Source: DATKZH01 sp964505295
GTDB taxonomy: Bacteria > Planctomycetota > Planctomycetia > Pirellulales > Thermoguttaceae
Assembly (NCBI GenBank): GCA_964505295.1
Contig: CAZDHR010000002.1
Location: 1 to 53,064, forward strand
Direction of reading: 5' to 3'
DNA length: 53,064 nucleotides
Of this stretch, positions 48,455 to 53,064 are shown piece by piece (within the stretch, counting starts at the first letter, position 1; each line of letters starts with the position of its first letter). Position numbers and translations under genes: made by a program. Below the pieces are notes generated by a model that was not told the origin of the DNA, ran no database searches, and saw nothing but the letters and a program-made list of their open reading frames with translations.

Positions 48455-48799
48455 ATCGGCTTGCGTTTCAGTTGCCGAGACGTGTTCGACGATAGGGTCC
48501 ATACAGGCTAACCCTTTATGTTGTTTAGAGTTAAGACGCGGCTTCCCGGCAAGGCAGTGAGAACAACGGCAATCGGATAAAGCGGCGAGTCTGGCGTCGT
48601 CAACGCAGGTTTAACGGTCAGGAACTTCAGCCAAGACGGAAAGGCTGTCCGTCAAGCCCATCCGTAGCAACCGCAGGTGCCATCCCGGAGGCCGCCGCGG
48701 CGTGCTACATCGGTGCAAGGAACCGACGCATCGGCTGACGACGGACGAGCCGGTCGACGTTAGCGCACTGTCCGACACGCTTCGAAATCGGAGGTACCC
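48455..48799. other. Non-coding divergent region between the small gene and the histidine kinase
   Basis: About 345 bases with no credible gene. The first part is relatively AT-rich (around 48500-48540). The remainder is GC-rich with scattered short inverted repeats but no recognised RNA. It should carry the kinase promoter, which I cannot place. The kinase ribosome binding site GGAGG sits at its right end (about 48790-48794). Confidence 0.5.
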
Positions 48800-49642
48800 G
48801 TGACACCCGCCCCAGACAGCGACGGCCCGAGCCTCGAGCAACAGAACCAGATGCTCATCGAACAGTTGATGCAGGCGCAGAAACTGACCGCGTTGGGCGA
48901 GTTGGTCGGCACCACCACGCACGAGTTCAACAACATCCTGATGACGATTCTCAACTACGCGAAGCTGGGGCTCCGCCACAAAGACGCGGCCACGCGGGAA
49001 AAGGCATTCGAAAAGATCCTTGCGGCCGCCAATCGGGCGGCCAAGATCACCAACAGCGTGCTGGGCATCGCCCGAAATCGCTCGGCCGGCCAGGAAGCCA
49101 CCGACCTGACGGTGTTGGTCAACGACACGCTGGTGCTCCTAGAACGGGAGATGAACAAGTTCCGCGTCAAGGTCGACCGGCAGTTCCAGCCGATCCCGGA
49201 AGCCTACGTCAACGGAAACCAGATCCAGCAGGTCCTGCTCAACCTGCTGATCAACGCCCGGCAGGCCATGCCCCACGGCGGGCGCCTGATCATCAAGCTC
49301 TTGCACGACGCCGAACACGACATGATCGACATGGTGGTCCGCGACTTCGGCTCCGGCATCCCCCCAGAGAAGCTCCCGCACATCTTCGATTCCTTCTACA
49401 CCACCAAGGCGGGCCCCGACGCCAGCGGCAAGGGGGGCACCGGCCTGGGCCTCTCGATGTGCAAGGAGATCATCGAAGCCCATCACGGACGGATCCGCGT
49501 CGATAGCACCGTCGGCAAGGGCACCGCCTTCACCTTGAAGCTCCCCACCGTCGCCAAGGCCGCTGCCCGACAACGCCCGACAACGCTCCCCCTCACCCCG
49601 CAACCCAACGTCCCCAATCAACCCACCGTGGGCACAACCTGA
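48800..49642 (+). CDS. Soluble two-component sensor histidine kinase (NtrB/ZraS-like)
   Basis: A 280-residue ATP-dependent histidine kinase starting with GTG, which is preceded by GGAGG at 6 nt spacing. An N-terminal coiled-coil stretch (residues 11-30) leads into the HisKA dimerisation helix with phosphoacceptor H41 in THEFNNIL. The ATPase domain shows the N box NLLINARQAM (N152), G1 DFGSGIPPE (182-190), F box IFDSFYTTK and G2 GGTGLGLSMC (212-221). There is no membrane segment and no sensory domain beyond the short N-terminus, so it probably receives its signal from a partner protein. The C-terminal tail (from ~250) is rich in proline, threonine and glutamine and looks disordered. No response regulator is encoded in this window. 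Confidence 0.92.
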   Translation: MTPAPDSDGPSLEQQNQMLIEQLMQAQKLTALGELVGTTTHEFNNILMTILNYAKLGLRHKDAATREKAFEKILAAANRAAKITNSVLGIARNRSAGQEATDLTVLVNDTLVLLEREMNKFRVKVDRQFQPIPEAYVNGNQIQQVLLNLLINARQAMPHGGRLIIKLLHDAEHDMIDMVVRDFGSGIPPEKLPHIFDSFYTTKAGPDASGKGGTGLGLSMCKEIIEAHHGRIRVDSTVGKGTAFTLKLPTVAKAAARQRPTTLPLTPQPNVPNQPTVGTT

Positions 49643-49652
49643 CGTGAGTTGA

Positions 49653-49696
49653 GCGACGCCAACCGCGGCCGCCCCACACGCCCGGGCGGTTGTCGC
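49653..49696. terminator. Stem-loop between convergent kinase and lipoprotein genes
   Basis: Arms GCGAC (49653-49657) plus AACCGC (49661-49666) pair with GCGGTT (49686-49691) plus GTCGC (49692-49696), with a 3-nt bulge. It fills most of the 59-base gap between two converging stop codons, so it may serve both transcripts. No T-tract is seen. Confidence 0.4.
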
Positions 49697-49701
49697 ACGG
49701 C

Positions 49702-50463
49702 CTATCCCGGGGCGGAACTTGGCTGCCACGTGCCGGTCGGCTGGCTTCCCGAGGGGTTCGTCGCCGGCGGGCTCGGAAGAGACAGCACGCCCGGCGCGGT
49801 CTGCGGCTGGAGCGTCTGGACCGGTGGGCACGTCGCCGGCATCGCCGGTCCCCACTCTGGCACGCCCACTCCCGCTCGGGCCATGAGTTTCTGGATGATC
49901 CGCTGCTCCAGCGCCGTATCGCGCCCCATCGGGATCCAGCCCTCGTGAACCTCCTGCTCGCCCACCGGGCTGACCACCCGTGTGAGTGACGAATCGTTGC
50001 GGAAGGTGGCCGCGCCGGCCGTCGCGTGCGCCGGCCGGACCACGTCCTCCAACTCCTTGAACACAGCCACGTCGACCAGATAGCCGCCCTGGGCCGGTCT
50101 CACGCGAACCGTCGCGTGGCGCCGCATCGACTGGAGCGTGCTTTCCAGCTTCTCATAAGGGTTGGCCGAATCGCGTCGCCAAGGCTCGAACATCGTCGAG
50201 CCGACCGCCGGAAACGTGTCCAGGCGCCCCTCCGTCACCACGTTCCCCACCAGCCGCACCGGCTCCTCCTGCTCGATCTTGAAGTAGTCGTCCACCACGT
50301 CGACCACCAACTCCCAGGCACGCTCGTGATCGCCGACCGGCAACAGCACCGGGTTGTTCTGGAAGACGTTCGTCGTCTCCCACACTGGGCTCGTCACCGG
50401 CGGAGCCACCGAGCAGCCGCTGATGGCAAGCAACGTAAGTCCAACCGCAATGAAGCGACGCAT
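49702..50463 (-). CDS. Proline-rich lipoprotein, unknown function
   Basis: A lipoprotein of about 253 residues. The signal peptide MRRFIAVGLTLLAISGC carries the lipobox LAISGC, cleaved before C17 (counting from ATG 50463; a GTG at 50466 would add one residue). The mature part (~40-200) looks like a globular alpha/beta domain: NPVLLPVGDHERAWELVVDV, then DYFKIEQEEPVR, RRHATVRVRPAQGGYLVDV and VFKELEDVVRPAHA. The last ~45 residues are proline/glutamine/threonine-rich and probably disordered. Comparable lipoproteins occur widely in planctomycetes with no known function. It converges with the kinase gene, but nothing ties the two together. I see no strong Shine-Dalgarno. Confidence 0.85.
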   Translation of the reverse strand: MRRFIAVGLTLLAISGCSVAPPVTSPVWETTNVFQNNPVLLPVGDHERAWELVVDVVDDYFKIEQEEPVRLVGNVVTEGRLDTFPAVGSTMFEPWRRDSANPYEKLESTLQSMRRHATVRVRPAQGGYLVDVAVFKELEDVVRPAHATAGAATFRNDSSLTRVVSPVGEQEVHEGWIPMGRDTALEQRIIQKLMARAGVGVPEWGPAMPATCPPVQTLQPQTAPGVLSLPSPPATNPSGSQPTGTWQPSSAPG

Positions 50464-51435
50464 CACGACCCGTTGTAGGCGAGAGTCCGGCTCGTAAGAG
50501 GGGGGCTACACCAGCCCATGAGGCATCCCTAGAGACAATGGGGGGCGTAGTTTCCCAAGATGCCCGCCCGACCGCAAGGTCAACTCGGGCCACCTGAGCC
50601 TGCCTAAGCTGCGCTCCCCTGCCAGTTTCACACAGTCCAGGCGGCGCTGTTTTGGTCAACGATTCGCCGTTTTTCCGTGTTGGGGGCCCCGTCGGCCAAA
50701 TGCCCTTTCTTCATTTCTGGGCCCTCCCTCAGCAAATCCGTCCCGTCCTCCGTCGCGCCTTCTCGGCACGACAACCGCGGCACAGGCGCCCGTGCGTGCG
50801 ATTTCCACTCCAGTACACGTCGTAGGGCACCACGGTCCCTTGCCCACCTACCGCCCCCGCCGACGCCGACGCCAATTCGACCCCAAGAATGGCCACCCGC
50901 CGAACGGGGGGCAAGGGGCAAAAGGATGAATGTGTGAGGATTGGGCGAAAGCCAACATCCCCACTTCCCCAAGGGGACCGGGCCGGTACAGGGATCGCGG
51001 GGACACAGAACGGGTCCGGAATGCAGAGCGACGGGTCTCGTTTTGCTCGTCAGCGATGGATCTTCGGGGCACTGATTGAACAAACCAGTTTCGGCCAGTG
51101 GCAATGCTTGGGTACCCCTCTCGTCGCTTGGAGCGGGGCTGGTCCTGAACGGGAAACGCATGTTGACACCCGGCACCGTCCCGCCAAACTGAGGGGACCG
51201 TGGGTCTCCGGCGTTCCTGCAAACCAACGTTCTGCTGGAAAGCTGTTCAGCGTGCCGTGCCTCCTGCGCGCGTGCCCCCACCATGGCAGAGTCAGGGTCA
51301 CAGTGGGAATCAGGATTCCTATCAGTGGCTTGGACGCGGAGAACTGTTTCTGGCACCGACGGGTGGCAATGGCATCTGGCAATTGCCTATCCCAGTGATC
51401 TCAAGAAGTCCACCGCGGGGCCGGCCCAGGGGACG
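50464..51435. other. 0.97-kb stretch without a convincing gene
   Basis: Open frames of 242 (minus, 50628-51356) and 193 residues (plus) are present, but they lack ribosome binding sites, domains and planctomycete-like amino acid composition. A short minus-strand frame around 50729-50914 encodes LCRGCRAEKARRR, which hints at a decayed zinc-binding or HNH-like fragment. It is too short to call. The stretch may be a gene remnant or a long regulatory gap. Confidence 0.5.
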
Positions 51436-51894
51436 TTACCGCGCGTGGGCCGGGCGGCGGCCGGGTTGGGCCTTCTTGCGGCGGGCGTGGTTGTTTTCGC
51501 CGAGGATCTTTTGGGCCTTGGCGGGGTTGTTCACCTTGACCACGGCGAGGCCGCCGCCTTTGGACCCGCTCTGGCTGGCGAAGGAGCTGTAGGCGTAGTC
51601 GATGTTGAGGTGCTCCGCCGCCAGGCGCTCGCAGACATTGCGGAACGCTCCCGGCTGCTTGGGGACGTCGACCAGCAGGACGTCGGCCACGTCGTAGCGG
51701 ATATTGATCTTGTCGAGGACTTTGGTCGCCGCCGCCGCGTCGTCGGGCACGAAGCGGACCGTGCCCCGGTCGCCGGAATCCATGACCACCAGCGCCCGGA
51801 AGTCCACCTTGCCTTTGTGCAGGGCCTCGAGCATCGAGGCGAGTCGACCCGGCTTGTTCACTAGACGGACCGAGATTTGCTTGGCCGTTTGCAT
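51436..51894 (-). CDS. Tandem ACT-domain protein
   Basis: A 152-residue protein of two ACT domains, the small ligand-binding fold that senses amino acids in metabolic regulators. AAAGGAGG lies 7 nt before ATG 51894. ACT 1 spans ~5-70 (ISVRLVNKPGRLASMLEALH, then FRALVVMDSGDRGTVRFV). ACT 2 spans ~72-135 (VLLVDVPKQPGAFRNVCERL, then IDYAYSSFA and GLAVVKVNN). Both keep the N-KPGR / K-QPG turn where ligands usually bind. The C-terminal ~20 residues are strongly basic (HARRKKAQPGRR), perhaps contacting nucleic acid or just a tail. No enzyme domain is attached, so it probably acts as a stand-alone sensor; ligand and partner are unknown. Its gene diverges from the VIT-domain gene. Confidence 0.88.
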   Translation of the reverse strand: MQTAKQISVRLVNKPGRLASMLEALHKGKVDFRALVVMDSGDRGTVRFVPDDAAAATKVLDKINIRYDVADVLLVDVPKQPGAFRNVCERLAAEHLNIDYAYSSFASQSGSKGGGLAVVKVNNPAKAQKILGENNHARRKKAQPGRRPAHAR

Positions 51895-52499
51895 CCCGTG
51901 CCTCCTTTCCTAGGTCGTGGTTGTGAGTCGCTGCGAGAGATTCTCCTAACAACGCAGCCACCGGCACCTTTCCGAGTGGTCGATGGGGAGATTTCCCAGA
52001 GAGCCGAGAATGCAGGGCGCCCGACATGCGCCCTTGCACGGCAGAAGAGAAGAGAGTTGCGCAACGGTGCGTCTCATGTACGCTACCCGTATTGGCGAAA
52101 CGGACCGGAAGGCCGTAGTATTATGCTAACATGCCGGCGGCCCGGGTCAATCAAATCCTGGGAAAGGGGGGCGGAATCGGACCGGCGAGTGAAGGGGACC
52201 GGGACTGGACAGTTTGCCAGGGCCTCCACGATTGCGCAGGCCCCCCTCCTGTTGGGGGTTGTCGCGAGTGGCCCCCCTCCAGAGAGCCGTCCCCGAGGAG
52301 ATGGTATGCTCCAGGGACCAACCGGTTCCCATTGGGTGATTGCCAGGGCCGGAACTTTCTGGTCGATTGGATCGTCTCACCAGATAGACGGCCTCGCCGG
52401 CCGTTCGTCCGAGGCGATTTTCCTGGGGGACGGCCCGGTCGCCGCGGCACTCGTTCGCACGTCCCGCCGACCACGTCTGGCAAATAGAGGAGACTTGCC
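51895..52499. other. Divergent non-coding region between ACT and VIT genes
   Basis: 605 bases with no credible gene. Candidate promoter elements cluster at 52092-52150. On the plus strand, TTGGCG (52092-52097) is 18 bases from TAGTAT (52116-52121). On the minus strand, TTGACC (52145-52150) is 19 bases from CATAAT (52120-52125). If these are used, both genes have long leaders (over 200 nt). The part from 52150 to 52330 has several runs of G and C but no recognised RNA element. Confidence 0.4.
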
Positions 52500-53064
52500 A
52501 TGAACCGGTTCGTGAGCCTTCTGACGGCACTGGTGTTGCTCGTGCTTCCGGGCCTGGCCTGGGGGCAGGGGTTGTTGGTCGTGGTCGACCCGAACCAGCA
52601 GGTCCGCCTGCCGCGGCCGATCATCATCTGGCCCCCGCACCCTCCCCGGCCTCCGCGGCCGATCCCCCGCCCGGTGCCTCCGCCGGCGACCTACAAGATC
52701 CAGGAGTTGGACGTCAACGCCCGGCTCATCGATCAGGTGGCCCAGGTCCGAGTTTCGCAGTCGTTTGTGAACACGGGCAGCCGGCAGCTCGAGGTTGCGT
52801 TCATCTTCCCGCTGCCCTACGACGGCGCGGTCGACCGGATGACGCTCCTGGTCGACGGCAAGGAGTATCCGGCCAAGCTGATGGAGGCCGACGACGCCCG
52901 GCGCATGTACGAAGAGATCGTCCGCAAGAACAAGGACCCCGCGCTGTTGGAGTGGATGGGCACCGGGCTGTTCAAGACGATCGTCTTTCCGGTGCCGCCC
53001 GGCGCGAAGCGGACCGTCTCGCTCCGCTACTCGCAGCTTCTGCGCAAGCAGGAGGGGCTAACCG
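52500..53064 (+). CDS. Exported VIT-domain protein (N-terminal part, cut by window edge)
   Basis: The first 188 residues of a protein continuing beyond the window. AGGAG lies about 8 nt before ATG 52500. A clear signal peptide MNRFVSLLTALVLLVLPGLA ends near WGQG. It is followed by a proline-rich linker (PPHPPRPPRPIPRPVPPP) and, from about residue 61, a VIT domain: DVNARLIDQVAQVRVSQSFV, then FIFPLPYDGAVDRM, MYEEIVRKNKDPALLEW, and FPVPPGAKRTVSLRYSQLL. VIT domains are typically followed by a von Willebrand factor A domain, expected here beyond the edge. It is probably a periplasmic or surface protein; function is unknown. Confidence 0.9.
   Translation, partial: MNRFVSLLTALVLLVLPGLAWGQGLLVVVDPNQQVRLPRPIIIWPPHPPRPPRPIPRPVPPPATYKIQELDVNARLIDQVAQVRVSQSFVNTGSRQLEVAFIFPLPYDGAVDRMTLLVDGKEYPAKLMEADDARRMYEEIVRKNKDPALLEWMGTGLFKTIVFPVPPGAKRTVSLRYSQLLRKQEGLT

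Noticed and set aside
50628..51356. A 242-codon minus-strand frame between the lipoprotein and ACT genes
   Set aside because: No ribosome binding site or recognisable domain; composition unlike the accepted genes. Kept only as a possible remnant.

Overview
The window looks like a piece of a high-GC planctomycete chromosome, most likely from the Pirellulales. The main reason is that both very large exported proteins carry the planctomycete LEPR-XLL type N-terminal motif (EPLEQRFLLS and VEQFEERMLLS) and are built from domains typical of planctomycete giant proteins: GEVED, SdrD_B, NIDO, Calx-beta, LamG, FG-GAP and NHL.

Layout. Positions 1-466 hold no gene. On the minus strand come a C25 (gingipain-like) cysteine peptidase of about 1550 residues (467-5119), a 0.75-kb gap, and then one uninterrupted 34.5-kb gene (5869-40410) for an 11,513-residue protein that fills 65% of the window. 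A 1.3-kb non-coding stretch (40411-41692) holds the leader of the giant gene. The rest is a housekeeping/accessory mix: priA (minus), a divergent exported GH123/DUF4091-like protein, a small exported or membrane protein (minus) with a clear intrinsic terminator, nadD, a small conserved protein (minus), an orphan soluble histidine kinase, a proline-rich lipoprotein (minus), a 0.97-kb empty stretch, a tandem ACT-domain protein (minus), a 0.6-kb gap, and the start of an exported VIT-domain protein that runs off the right edge.

The main discovery candidate is the giant protein. I can read three peptidase domains of different catalytic class in one chain: an S8 subtilisin (D111, H145, N268, S422), a metzincin zinc peptidase (HEIMHNLGFGH at 2854-2864 with a Met-turn) and a C11 clostripain-type cysteine peptidase (H8923, C8963). 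They are embedded in a scaffold of adhesion and propeller domains. The scaffold is nested. NIDO domains sit inside SdrD_B domains, and beta-propellers, one NIDO and the C11 peptidase sit inside split Calx-beta domains, always at the same loop, in three successive super-modules. The neighbouring C25 protein uses the same trick (a convertase P domain inside an SdrD_B domain). It ends in the same 47-48-residue tandem repeat as the giant. I infer that the pair forms a surface or extracellular proteolytic/adhesive system whose shared C-terminus acts in anchoring or export, possibly with one peptidase processing the other. That functional link is inference; the domains and motifs are seen directly.
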